From an uncultured Collinsella sp. (lineage in GTDB: Bacteria; Actinomycetota; Coriobacteriia; Coriobacteriales; Coriobacteriaceae): DNA of 64,000 bases. Shown one piece after another: positions 13,918 to 22,634 of the stretch. Within the stretch, counting starts at the first letter, position 1. Each line of letters opens with the position of its first letter. The DNA lies in assembly GCA_959028445.1 (NCBI GenBank), contig CAUFRY010000006.1, forward strand, positions 16,652-80,651, given 5' to 3'. Under the pieces are notes generated by a model. The model had not been told where the DNA came from. It saw only the letters and a program-made list of their open reading frames with translations, and did no database searches. A program made the position numbers and the translations under genes.

Positions 13918-16107
13918 CTAAATTAGCTTTGTCGACTCCAGCTTTTCGATGATCCAGTCGTTGGCTTTGATGACTGGGCGGCGGAAGACGACGCCCAGGG
14001 CTAGCGACGGAACCAGATAGCTCGCCAGAATACCCAGCTCAACCCAGTACTCCATATGGTAGGCGCCAGCCATGGCGGCGTGCATGGCGTTGATGCCGTG
14101 AGTAAACGGCAGGAACGGATAGATCGCCTGGAACACGGGGCCGGTCATCTCGATGGGGAACGTACCGCCCGAACCGCCGACCTGCATGACCAGCAGCACG
14201 ACGGCGAGCGCCTTGCCGATATCGCCAAACGAAACCGTAAGCGTGTAGACGATATTGGAGAACACGAGACTCGCGACCCAGCCCGCCAGCACAAACTGCA
14301 GCGGGTCGTCGCACTGGATGCCAAAGAACAGGATGTCGCCCGCGCACACGAGCGTTGCCTGCAGCAGGGCCAGACCGCCAAAGAACAGGTAACGGCCCAG
14401 GTAGATCTCGTGCAAGCGCACGGGGATCAGCTCATTGATGAGTTCGTCGTCAACCGAGACCTTCATCATGGCCGCCAGCACGATCGAGCCGACCCAGAGC
14501 GACAGAATCGTGTAGAACGGTGCCATGGCCGAACCGTAGTTGCGGATCGGATAGACCGGCTTGCGATCGAGCGCGACGGGGCCGGAAAGCGACACGGCCA
14601 GACCCTCGGGATCATTGCCGATCATCGTCTTGATCGTAGCGAGGTCATCCGACATCAAGGCGCCGTCGAGCTCGTCCTTAAACGCGCTGATCTTGTCCGA
14701 CGCCTCGCCCAGCTGATCAGAAGCCTTGTTGACCAGCTTTGCAGCCTTGGAGAGGCCCTTTGCCAGCGAACCGGATGCGTCGGTCAGGCCGCCTACGGCG
14801 CTATCCAGGTCGCCCGAGATGCCATCAAGCGAGTCCAGAATGCCCGAAACCGTCTTCTTGAGCTCCTTGGCCTTAACCGAGAACGTGGAATCGTAATCGG
14901 ATTTGGCACCCGCGATGCCGGCCTTGGCATCAGCGATGGCCTGATCGACCTCGGCACGCGAGTTGTTGACCTCGGCCATGCTATCGGAGAGAGACTTCGC
15001 GGTAGCCGCCAGATCCTTGGCATTGTTGCGGTACTCAACGGCGATTCTGCCCAGCGACGTCGCGGCGGACTTGAGGCCGTCCTTCAAATTCTCATCGCTC
15101 ACCTGGTCGGCAAGGCTGCGGAGCTGATCGGCCATCGCATCGATATCCTTGGCGCGCGCATTGAGGGCCGCAGCGGCATCGTTGAGTTGGGACACCGTAA
15201 GGTCGACATGCTGGTTTGCGGTGTCGAACGCCTTCGCGAGCTCGGCAGACACATTGTCGAACGAACCCGCACTTCCGTCAATCGCGGCGTTGATGGCGTC
15301 GTTGGCGGCCTTCAGCGCTTCTTTGGAATCGCTCATGCCGCTCTTGGCATGCTCCATCAACTGCTTGGTCGACTCATCGACGGCACCGGTCTGCTTGAGC
15401 ATGCCGCTCGCCGACGTCAGCGAATCGGACGTGGAGCTCAAAATGCCCGCCAGCGACGAAGCATTTGCCTGAACGTCTCGCAGGTCCTCAATCGAATCGC
15501 CAAGCGTCGAGGACAGTTTGGCGATAAAGTTGCTGACCTGGTCGGTGCTCATGTAATCGAGCAGGCTGGACACCGTCTTAAGACCGATGCTCGTAATGGT
15601 CTCGGTAAAAGTTTCGTTAACCTGGCTCTGAACGGCACTCGAACCCTTCTCGGTCACGATCTGCGCGATGGCGTTGGCCTTCTGGTTCTCGTAAAACTCG
15701 ATATCGGCGTGTTTCACGTCGGTCGAGAAAAGCGTCATCATGTCAGCGCTAAACGTTTTGGGGATAACGACGGCAGCATAGTACGCGCCCGACTTAACGC
15801 CCTCGATAGCCTTTTCGCGATTGTTGAGCACAACCCAATCGAAGCTCTCGTTGCCGCGTAGGGTGGCGGTCACGTTTTCGCCCACGTTAACCTCGACGGG
15901 GATCAAATCGCTCTCGTAACCCTCATCGGTGTTGACCACGGCGATCTTAAGATTGCCGGTGTTGCCGTACGGATCCCAGCTGCCGGCGATGTTAAACCAC
16001 GCGTACAGACACGGTACGATAATGAGGCCCATCACGACAACCAAGCCGATCACGGAGCGAGACACGTTTTGGACATCGCGCTTAAACAGATGCAGGATGT
16101 TCTTCAT
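13918..16107 (-). CDS. YhgE/Pip-domain membrane protein (ABC-2 type fold), first of a tandem pair
   Basis: This 729-residue protein begins FKRDVQNVSRSVIGLVVVMGLIIVPCLYAWFNIAGSWDPYGNT, the hallmark of the YhgE/Pip N-terminal domain, with one membrane segment followed by an outside region. Residues about 180-480 are long, Ala/Ser/Asp-rich and probably coiled-coil (repeated DAIN, SLADQV, AKSLSDSM). The C-terminal 220 residues form an ABC-2-like block of five or six membrane helices, including VGGSGGTFPIEMTGPVFQAIYPFLPFTHGINAMH. Relatives include the Lactococcus phage-infection protein and proteins near type VII secretion genes. The true role is unknown. GGAGG lies 10 bases before the ATG, which starts directly after the stop of the upstream paralogue. 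Confidence 0.85.
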   Translation of the reverse strand: MKNILHLFKRDVQNVSRSVIGLVVVMGLIIVPCLYAWFNIAGSWDPYGNTGNLKIAVVNTDEGYESDLIPVEVNVGENVTATLRGNESFDWVVLNNREKAIEGVKSGAYYAAVVIPKTFSADMMTLFSTDVKHADIEFYENQKANAIAQIVTEKGSSAVQSQVNETFTETITSIGLKTVSSLLDYMSTDQVSNFIAKLSSTLGDSIEDLRDVQANASSLAGILSSTSDSLTSASGMLKQTGAVDESTKQLMEHAKSGMSDSKEALKAANDAINAAIDGSAGSFDNVSAELAKAFDTANQHVDLTVSQLNDAAAALNARAKDIDAMADQLRSLADQVSDENLKDGLKSAATSLGRIAVEYRNNAKDLAATAKSLSDSMAEVNNSRAEVDQAIADAKAGIAGAKSDYDSTFSVKAKELKKTVSGILDSLDGISGDLDSAVGGLTDASGSLAKGLSKAAKLVNKASDQLGEASDKISAFKDELDGALMSDDLATIKTMIGNDPEGLAVSLSGPVALDRKPVYPIRNYGSAMAPFYTILSLWVGSIVLAAMMKVSVDDELINELIPVRLHEIYLGRYLFFGGLALLQATLVCAGDILFFGIQCDDPLQFVLAGWVASLVFSNIVYTLTVSFGDIGKALAVVLLVMQVGGSGGTFPIEMTGPVFQAIYPFLPFTHGINAMHAAMAGAYHMEYWVELGILASYLVPSLALGVVFRRPVIKANDWIIEKLESTKLI

Positions 16108-18888
16108 TTATGCCTCACCTCCTTTGGAGTGCTTGCCAAGCGCGGTGGTATCTCCATCATTTGTGGCTGTGCTGTCGCTGCCCTGAGATTTATGGTGCGA
16201 GCCGATATGCGGCAAGCGGCCCGTGGACTGATCGCCGCCCTTGGCACCACGCTCGCTGGCGTTGAGGCCAAACATGTGGCGGGCGGCAGGAATGGCGGCC
16301 GTGTGCTCGCGCATCTCGCGACGCAGGTCCTCATCGGAAAGCGCCGAGATGCGCATCTGGGTATTGAGGCTCGCGCGGATATATTCGATATTGATAAGCC
16401 AGCCGCAGATGGCAATAACCGAGATGATCCAAATGACAAGCAGGATGATCTTGCCGTTATTGTCGATATCGAGAACCGTCGACAGGACAAAGAGCAGGAC
16501 CTGAACGCCCACCACGGCGGCAAAACCGCCCTTGATGTAGTACGGGTAGCGATGTTCAAAGGCGACCGCATGATCGAGCAGTTCGCGACGGTACGAATCG
16601 GAATCGAGCACGACGCGCATGGCCGTTCGCAAGGAGTAGCGCTCGCGCGGCAGGTCGTTAGACTCGCAAATCATCATACCGGTCGTGGAAAGCTGTTTAT
16701 CAAAGAGCAGGTTGAGGTTGAGCAGCAGCGGACGCAGCTGCAGGCCGATAAAGAGCGCCACGATCAAGAACACGCCCAGAATGCACAGGTTAAACAGGTA
16801 GTTAAACGAGTACATGCCGCCGACCGTCTCGCGCAGCAGATTGATGCCGTAGGTAAAGGGCAGCAGTGGGTGCAGCCACTGGAAGAAGCCAGGCATCATC
16901 TCGATGGGGTACATGCCCGATGAACCCGGAATCTGCACGATAACCAGAATGACGCCGATTGCCTTGCCGATGTGCTTAAACGTAGTGGACAGCGCGTAAA
17001 TGATGTTGACGTACGTAAACGAGATGGCGATGCCGCCCAGCACGAACAGCAGCGGGCTGACGCACTGCACGCCAATCACCAGATCGCCTACCGTAACGAT
17101 GATGGCCTGCAACGCGCCCAGGATCACCAGGAGCAACCAGCGGCCAAAGTAGCCCTGACGCGCGGTAAAGCTGCCGATGCCTTCGCGATCGACCTCGAGC
17201 TTGTAGATGGCGATAAGCACGTAGCCGCCCACCCAAAGCGCCAGGTTGGTATAGAACGGGGCAATGCCCGAGCCGAAGCTCTTGACCGGGTAAATTGACT
17301 TTGAGGTCAGCTCGACCGGAGATGCCATGAAGTCTGCAACATCATCGACGTCGACGCCCATCAGGCCGGCCAGCTCGCCCATGGACTCGGAGGTCTGTAG
17401 CGCCGCGATGTCGTTGGCGGCGGTTGCGAGCTTGTCCTGGACCTTGGCAAGCGAGGCATCGGTCTGGGACAGCGTGGTCTTGGCCTGACCGAGCGTGGCG
17501 TTGAGTTGCGAAAGTGTACCGCGCGCACTTGCAATAGTAGGCGTGAGGCCAGACACGATTCCCGTCAGATCACCCGAGACGGCGGCAAAGGAATCAAGCG
17601 CGCTCGAGGCCTTCGGCAGCGCGTTTTGACCCAGGTCCGTCTGGGCCTGGCCAAGGTCGGTCGCACCGGTCTGAATTGCGTTATTGATAGCGTCGCTGGC
17701 ACCCGAGACAGCCGCGGCGTCATTCGCCATGGCGCTCGACTGCGCAGACAGACCGTCCTTGATGCTCTGAAGCTTTTCATTCTGCTCTCGAAGCAAATCG
17801 ATGGTCGATACAATGCGCGCGTCAATTTCCTCGGAACCTGTCGACGTGTCATTGGCGAGAATCTCTAAGTGCCCGATAACGGCCTTATTGTGGTCGATCG
17901 TCGCTTGGAGAGACTCGAGCGAGTTGTCGATACGGGTGGTCGTAGATGTGACCGTGCCCGTCAGCTTGCCGATGGCAGCGTTCGCGGAGGCCGACGTCTT
18001 GGTAAGCGCAAGGCTGCCTTCCGAGAGCGCCTTGGAGAGCGAGGCGATAGAGTTGCCCGCCGTGGTGCGAGCTTCGCCCAGCAGGTCGTTACCCTGAGAG
18101 ATCGCCTGCGTCAGTGACGGCGCCTGACCCTGCATGCCGGCAAGTGCCGCATCAGCCGAGGCGATAGCGCCACTCGTCTTATCGATGGCGGCATTCATGT
18201 CGCCAATCGAATCGCGCACCTCGCCCAAGGTATCGGATGCCTCGGAGACAGAACTTGCCAACGAATCCTGAGTCTGGGTTGCCTTGTCCTTTAAATCGAC
18301 TCCGGCATCCTTGGCAATACTGGCAACGGTCTCGCCCACCGTGGAGACAAATTCCGAGTTGATCTGCTCCTCGATGGTGCTTGCGCCGGTGTCGGTAACC
18401 TTGGGTGCAATAGCGCTCTTCTTCTCATTGACGTAGTACGTAAGCTTGGGCTGATGGTAGTTGCCGTCGAGCATCGAGACCAGGTTATCCGAGAAGTTCT
18501 TAGGGATTACGATGGCCGCATAGTACTCGCCGCTCTCGACGCCCTCTTTGGCATCGGTCGCCGAGTCGACGAAGGTCCAGCCCAACTGATCGTTCTCCTT
18601 GAGCTGATCGACGACCTGGTCACCCGCGTTGAGCTCGCCCACCAAGTCGTTTTGGGTGCCCCGATCGTTGTTGGCGATGGCAATCTTGATACCCTGGGTA
18701 TTTCCGTACGGATCCCAGTTGGCCACGATGTTGTACCAGGCATACAGCGAGGGAATAACGCACACGCCAAGGGTAACCACCAAGGCGACGGGGTTCACAA
18801 GCAGTCGCTTAATGTCGCGCTTAAATATCGCAAAGGACACCTTTGCATTGGATAGTTTGCTGCCGAGACTCACGCTTGGACCATCCAT
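16108..18888 (-). CDS. YhgE/Pip-domain membrane protein (ABC-2 type fold), second of a tandem pair
   Basis: This paralogue of the downstream gene has about 926 residues. It shares FKRDIKRLLVNPVALVVTLGVCVIPSLYAWYNIVANWDPYGNT at the N-terminus, a coiled-coil middle (many DSLASSVSEASD-like heptads), and the ABC-2 helix block with PGSSGMYPIEMMPGFFQWLHPLLPFTYGINLLRE. It adds about 170 residues at the C-terminus with two more membrane segments and a cytoplasmic tail. The start is uncertain: ATG at 18888 begins the conserved part, and ATG at 18924 is an alternative. The two genes touch (stop, then ATG), so they are one operon and may act as a heteromeric pair. Confidence 0.83.
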   Translation of the reverse strand: MDGPSVSLGSKLSNAKVSFAIFKRDIKRLLVNPVALVVTLGVCVIPSLYAWYNIVANWDPYGNTQGIKIAIANNDRGTQNDLVGELNAGDQVVDQLKENDQLGWTFVDSATDAKEGVESGEYYAAIVIPKNFSDNLVSMLDGNYHQPKLTYYVNEKKSAIAPKVTDTGASTIEEQINSEFVSTVGETVASIAKDAGVDLKDKATQTQDSLASSVSEASDTLGEVRDSIGDMNAAIDKTSGAIASADAALAGMQGQAPSLTQAISQGNDLLGEARTTAGNSIASLSKALSEGSLALTKTSASANAAIGKLTGTVTSTTTRIDNSLESLQATIDHNKAVIGHLEILANDTSTGSEEIDARIVSTIDLLREQNEKLQSIKDGLSAQSSAMANDAAAVSGASDAINNAIQTGATDLGQAQTDLGQNALPKASSALDSFAAVSGDLTGIVSGLTPTIASARGTLSQLNATLGQAKTTLSQTDASLAKVQDKLATAANDIAALQTSESMGELAGLMGVDVDDVADFMASPVELTSKSIYPVKSFGSGIAPFYTNLALWVGGYVLIAIYKLEVDREGIGSFTARQGYFGRWLLLVILGALQAIIVTVGDLVIGVQCVSPLLFVLGGIAISFTYVNIIYALSTTFKHIGKAIGVILVIVQIPGSSGMYPIEMMPGFFQWLHPLLPFTYGINLLRETVGGMYSFNYLFNLCILGVFLIVALFIGLQLRPLLLNLNLLFDKQLSTTGMMICESNDLPRERYSLRTAMRVVLDSDSYRRELLDHAVAFEHRYPYYIKGGFAAVVGVQVLLFVLSTVLDIDNNGKIILLVIWIISVIAICGWLINIEYIRASLNTQMRISALSDEDLRREMREHTAAIPAARHMFGLNASERGAKGGDQSTGRLPHIGSHHKSQGSDSTATNDGDTTALGKHSKGGEA

Positions 18889-18980
18889 CCTGTCGTTAAA
18901 TCGAATCGTACTATCAACAACCATTGTACGTAGGCGCTTTAGCGTCTCAGAGCACAATGGTATTGAGTTTTGCGGGTAGC

Positions 18981-19016
18981 AATATACTACGAAGATGAGT
19001 TAGCGTACAGTTGTAC
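18981..19016 (-). promoter_or_regulatory. Probable promoter with a GTACAGTTGTAC palindrome upstream of the YhgE operon
   Basis: On the minus strand TATATT (18981-18986) fits a -10 box, and the imperfect palindrome GTACAGTTGTAC (19005-19016), followed by a further ACAGTA, covers the expected -35 position. A dyad in that place suggests repression by a dimeric regulator, as is common for YhgE-type genes next to TetR genes; no regulator gene is adjacent here. Confidence 0.4.
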
Positions 19017-19063
19017 AGTATCTTTAATTTCAGCAGGTCACAAAACCACAACCCGCACAAATA

Positions 19064-19092
19064 AATGATCCCTTGGGGACGGAGGGATCATT
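19064..19092 (-). terminator. Terminator-like hairpin downstream of htpG
   Basis: AATGATCCC and GGGATCATT pair over 9 bp around an 11-base loop. On the minus strand it is followed by TATTTG, so it can end the htpG transcript after the larger hairpin at 19101-19170. Confidence 0.55.
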
Positions 19093-19100
19093 CAAAAGGA

Positions 19101-19170
19101 AACGAGAGTGGAAAATCTCCCACTTCAAGCCCGCATTCGAGCCAAAAGTGGGAGATTATCCACTCTCGTT
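19101..19170 (-). repeat. Two-tier hairpin in the htpG 3' region
   Basis: Outer arms AACGAGAGTGGA (19101-19112) and TCCACTCTCGTT (19159-19170) pair perfectly. After a 2x2 mismatch (AA/TA) the inner arms ATCTCCCACTT and AAGTGGGAGAT pair perfectly around a 20-base loop. It has the layered design of the hairpins at 3100, 6039 and 59022 and sits 31 bases after a stop codon like them, but it lacks their CCGCAG/CGAGGAC loop. Confidence 0.6.
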
Positions 19171-19200
19171 CTAATCTAGTTACGGTGCCGTATCCCCGAA

Positions 19201-21225
19201 CTACATCAAGTTGCAAACAGCTGCTGCGAAGGCAACGGGGTCCTCGGGCAGAATGCCCTCGACCAGCAGGGCCTGGTCATAGAGCAAACCGGAGTACTGC
19301 TTGATCTTGTCGGCGTCGCCCGCCTTCTGAGCGGCGACGAGCTTGGAAAAGACCGGGTGCTTAGCGTTGAGCTCGAGCACGCGCTGGCTCTTGGGCATAC
19401 CGTCGGGCGCGCCCTCGGGACCCTTCTGGAGCACCTTCTCCATCTCGAGCGAAAGCGGGCCCTCGGTGGTGATGCACGCGGGAGCATCGGTCAGGCGCGC
19501 GGAGACGGCAACTTTCTCGACCTTGTCACCGAGTGCCTCCTTCATAGCGCTAAAGAGGTCCTCGTTTTCCTTGGTGGCGTCCTCGGCCTCCTTCTTCTCG
19601 TCCTCGGTCGCTAGGTCAAGATCGCCGGTCGCGACGTTCTTGAGCTCCAGATGACGATCCTCGACCTCGGGCTCGGCACCGTCGGCCACGGCCTTTTCGG
19701 CAGCCTCGCGGGCAGCATCGTCCTCGTAAATCTTGGGCATATCGACAGCAACGTACTCACGCATAGCCTGGAACGTGAACTCATCCACATCCTGCGTCAG
19801 CAGCAGCACGTCATAGCCGCGGTCGAGCACGCCCTTTACCACGGGCATCTTGGCCAGGCGCTCACGCGAGTCGCCGGCAGCATAGTAGATGGCCTTCTGA
19901 TCCTCGGGCATGCCCTTGGCATACTCGGCCAAGGTAATCATCTTCTGTTCCTTGGCAGACCAGAACAGCAGCAGGTCGGCGAGCTCATCGGCCTTCATGC
20001 CATAGCTCGAGTAGATACCGTACTTAAGACCGCGGCCAAAGTTCTCAAAGAACTTCTCGTAGGCCTCACGGTCGTTGTCACGCATATCCTCGAGATCGGC
20101 GGTGATCTTCTTCTCGACACGCTTGGCAATGGCCTTGAGCTGACGGTTCTGCTGCAGCGTCTCACGCGAAATATTGAGCGTCACGTCGGCAGAGTCCACG
20201 ACACCGCGCACGAAGTTGTAGTAGTCGGGCAGCAGGTCGTCGCACTTCTCCATAATCAGCACGTTTGAGCTGTAGAGCGCCAGGCCCTTCTCGTAGTCCT
20301 TGCTGTACAGATCGAACGGGGCGCGGCCCGGCACAAACAGCAGGGCGTCGTACTCGAGCGTACCCTCGGCATGGAAGCTGATAGTGCGTGCCGGATCGTC
20401 AAAGTCGTGGAACGTGGACTTGTAGAACTCGTCGTAGTCCTTCTGCTCAACATCGGAGCTGCGCTTTTTCCAAATCGGCGTCATGGAGTTGATGGTCTCG
20501 AGCTCCTGGTAGTCCTCATACTCGGGCTTGTAATCGTCGCCGGCGTCCTCGGGCTTGGGTTTCTGGCGGCTCTTGGACACCATCATCTGGATCGGGTAGC
20601 GCACATAGTTGCTGTACTGCTGAATCAGGCTCTTGAGGCCCCACTCGGTCAGGAAGCGATCGTAGGTCTCGGCCTCGCCGTCGGCGTCGAGCTTCTCGTT
20701 CTCGCGCAGCGTCAGGATGACATCGGTGCCGTGCTCGGCGCGCTCGCCGTCTTCGATGGTGTAACCCTCAAGACCGTCGGACTCCCAAACGTGGGCGGTG
20801 TCCTCGCCATAGGCGCGGCTCACGACCTTCACGTGGCTGGCGACCATAAAAGCCGAGTAGAAGCCCACGCCAAACTGGCCGATGATGTCGACATCCGAAC
20901 CCTGCTGCTCGGCGTTCTCGGTCTTAAACTCCTCGGAGCCGGAATGGGCGATGGTGCCCAGATTGCGCTCGAGCTCCTCGGCGGTCATGCCAATGCCGTT
21001 ATCCGAGATAGTAATGGTGCGGGCATCTTTATCAAAGGAGACGCGAATAGCCAGGTCGCCCTGGTCGAGCTTGACGCTCGGGTCCTGCAGGCTCTTAAAG
21101 TTGAGCTTGTCGACGGCGTCGCTCGCGTTAGAGATAAGCTCGCGCAGGAAGATTTCCTTATTGGTGTAGATGGAGTTGATCATGAGGTCGAGCAGTTTTT
21201 TGCTCTCGGTCTTAAATTGACGCAT
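19201..21225 (-). CDS. htpG: HtpG, bacterial Hsp90 chaperone
   Basis: HtpG is the ATP-driven Hsp90 of bacteria. The 674-residue protein starts with the GHKL ATP-binding domain: LLDLMINSIYTNKEIFLRELISNASDA (motif N), TISDNGIGMTAEEL (DxGxG), GTIAHSGSEEF and IGQFGVGFYSAFMVA (lid and second glycine motif). The middle domain has RGVVDSADVTLNISRETLQ, with the conserved catalytic-loop Arg. The middle-to-C region includes an acidic stretch near DEKKEAEDATKENED. GAAAGGA lies 6 bases before the ATG. It appears monocistronic, with no HrcA/CIRCE or HAIR operator visible upstream. Confidence 0.97.
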   Translation of the reverse strand: MRQFKTESKKLLDLMINSIYTNKEIFLRELISNASDAVDKLNFKSLQDPSVKLDQGDLAIRVSFDKDARTITISDNGIGMTAEELERNLGTIAHSGSEEFKTENAEQQGSDVDIIGQFGVGFYSAFMVASHVKVVSRAYGEDTAHVWESDGLEGYTIEDGERAEHGTDVILTLRENEKLDADGEAETYDRFLTEWGLKSLIQQYSNYVRYPIQMMVSKSRQKPKPEDAGDDYKPEYEDYQELETINSMTPIWKKRSSDVEQKDYDEFYKSTFHDFDDPARTISFHAEGTLEYDALLFVPGRAPFDLYSKDYEKGLALYSSNVLIMEKCDDLLPDYYNFVRGVVDSADVTLNISRETLQQNRQLKAIAKRVEKKITADLEDMRDNDREAYEKFFENFGRGLKYGIYSSYGMKADELADLLLFWSAKEQKMITLAEYAKGMPEDQKAIYYAAGDSRERLAKMPVVKGVLDRGYDVLLLTQDVDEFTFQAMREYVAVDMPKIYEDDAAREAAEKAVADGAEPEVEDRHLELKNVATGDLDLATEDEKKEAEDATKENEDLFSAMKEALGDKVEKVAVSARLTDAPACITTEGPLSLEMEKVLQKGPEGAPDGMPKSQRVLELNAKHPVFSKLVAAQKAGDADKIKQYSGLLYDQALLVEGILPEDPVAFAAAVCNLM

Positions 21226-21311
21226 ATGCAGTCCTTTCGCGCTACCCCCGTCCGCAAAAACGGCCCGGTTGCCCGAGCCGCATCGCAGACCTGCTATGTT
21301 CAGACTTAGAT

Positions 21312-21317
21312 TTTATA
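21312..21317 (-). promoter_or_regulatory. Putative -10 box of htpG
   Basis: TATAAA on the minus strand, 87 bases before the htpG ATG, within GGTTATAAAATC. The -35 region is poor. The leader between it and the gene holds a GC-rich hairpin (CGGCCCGGTTGCCCGAGCC on the plus strand at about 21262-21281). Confidence 0.35.
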
Positions 21318-21427
21318 ACCCATTAGCGCGCATATATACATACGGAATCGAAAAACTGTATGTCTAAGCGCTCCGATGCGCCAATTGCCAAGGAGTGTCC
21401 CCAACTGCCGGCAGAAAAGGAACGTCC

Positions 21428-21928
21428 CTATCTGCCATCTACGCGCTTGGCCATCCAGACATGGGGCTGGCCCTCGTCTTCGTAATCTACCGGGGCAATT
21501 TGCGTGTAGCCCGCCTTTGCATAGAGCGGCAACACGTATTCCTGCGCATGCAGCTTAATAAGCTTAGCGCCGGCATCGCGTGCACACGAAGCACTGGCCT
21601 CAACGATCGCACTCGCCAGTCCGCGACGACGCATAGCCGGCAGCACGGCCACGCGCCCCATAATGTAGGTCTCCCCCGCCGCGACACCTTCGTCCAAGTC
21701 GCACGCCGGCGACACCGGAGCCTCTGCGTCAGCCGCGCGCTCAAGCTCTTCGGGAAACACGCGCGAGCAACCGGCAAGCTCGCCGTCTACATAGAGCGTC
21801 ACATGAATGCAGTTCGGATCCTCGTCGATAGCGTCGAACTCATTCTCGTAGCCCTGCTCGTCCATAAAAACGACGCGGCGCACCAACGCCGCGTCATCAA
21901 AGCATCCCGTCTTAAGTTGGATATCCAT
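21428..21928 (-). CDS. GNAT-family N-acetyltransferase
   Basis: This 166-residue protein has the acetyl-CoA-binding core of the GNAT superfamily. LYVDGELAGCSRVFPEE is the second strand pair; YIMGRVAVLPAMRRRGLASAIVEAS contains motif A with the pyrophosphate loop (R.RGLA); and KLIKLHAQEYVLPLYAKAGYTQIAPVDYEDEGQPHVWM is motif B, typical of the ElaA/YitI subgroup. Acceptor unknown. AAAGGGC precedes the ATG. It lies downstream of the capsule-phosphatase gene's neighbourhood but faces the same way, separated by 38 bases from cpsB, and may be read from the cps promoter. Confidence 0.87.
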   Translation of the reverse strand: MDIQLKTGCFDDAALVRRVVFMDEQGYENEFDAIDEDPNCIHVTLYVDGELAGCSRVFPEELERAADAEAPVSPACDLDEGVAAGETYIMGRVAVLPAMRRRGLASAIVEASASCARDAGAKLIKLHAQEYVLPLYAKAGYTQIAPVDYEDEGQPHVWMAKRVDGR

Positions 21929-21966
21929 GCTGCCCTTTCATTCAATGCGAACGTTAGGGACAGATT

Positions 21967-22617
21967 TTAGCGAAAATGAGCTCCGCGCACGCTAAACTTC
22001 GCGCGAGCCTTCGCCAGGCAGTCGTAATGACCCACGTTATGGGCATCGCTCGCGATGAAGCTGTACAGGTTCTGATCGAACAGGCGCTGTGCCGGCTTTT
22101 TCTCGCGACCAAAGCGACCGCCGGCAATAAAGTCCGCCGAAGCCTGCAGCTTGCAGCCCATATCGACCAGGCGCTCCGCCACGCTTACATCCTTTTGAAC
22201 CGCACGATAGCGCTCAGGATGAGCGATGATCACCTGGTAGCCACGGCACTGCAAATCGTAAATCGTGTTCTCGTACTCTCTAAACGCATACGCATCGGCA
22301 TGCGTCGAAAGCTCAAGCAGGAACTCATTGGTTCCATCAAAATGCAAGTGCTCCGCGGCATCGATACCAAGCTCAACGAGCTTTCGATGGTTGACCTCGA
22401 AGCCCATCTGGAGCGGAAAACCGTCAGCGTTATCACGCAGCAGCTCAAAGGCATCCCACATCTTGTCGTAATCAAAATAGGGATCACGGCAGTGAGGAGT
22501 GCAAACGATTCTGGTTACACCGGCCCGCTTGGCAGCCTCGAGCATCGCCAAGCTCTCATCGAGATCGGCGGCGCCGTCGTCTACACCCGGCAAGATATGG
22601 CAATGAATGTCACGCAT
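21967..22617 (-). CDS. cpsB: CpsB/CapC/YwqE-type protein-tyrosine phosphatase (PHP fold)
   Basis: This manganese-dependent PHP phosphatase removes phosphate from the tyrosine-rich tail of the partner kinase and so controls capsule or exopolysaccharide synthesis. In 216 residues it shows MRDIHCHILPGVDDGA (first metal-binding motif, D-x-H-x-H), TRIVCTPHCRDP (second), FEVNHRKLVELG (the Glu ligand), YQVIIAHPERYRAVQ (HPER motif) and SFIASDAHNVG (SDAH). It lies 17 bases after the kinase gene on the same strand, the order found in Gram-positive cps loci. The glycosyltransferase genes of the pathway are not in this window. Confidence 0.92.
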   Translation of the reverse strand: MRDIHCHILPGVDDGAADLDESLAMLEAAKRAGVTRIVCTPHCRDPYFDYDKMWDAFELLRDNADGFPLQMGFEVNHRKLVELGIDAAEHLHFDGTNEFLLELSTHADAYAFREYENTIYDLQCRGYQVIIAHPERYRAVQKDVSVAERLVDMGCKLQASADFIAGGRFGREKKPAQRLFDQNLYSFIASDAHNVGHYDCLAKARAKFSVRGAHFR

Positions 22618-22634
22618 AGGTCAGCCTTAATCAA

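Noticed and set aside
16069..16923. Long plus-strand frames opposite the YhgE genes and opposite htpG, hisS, ppc and others
   Set aside because: They are shadows caused by the GC bias at third codon positions; the minus-strand proteins have clear family signatures.
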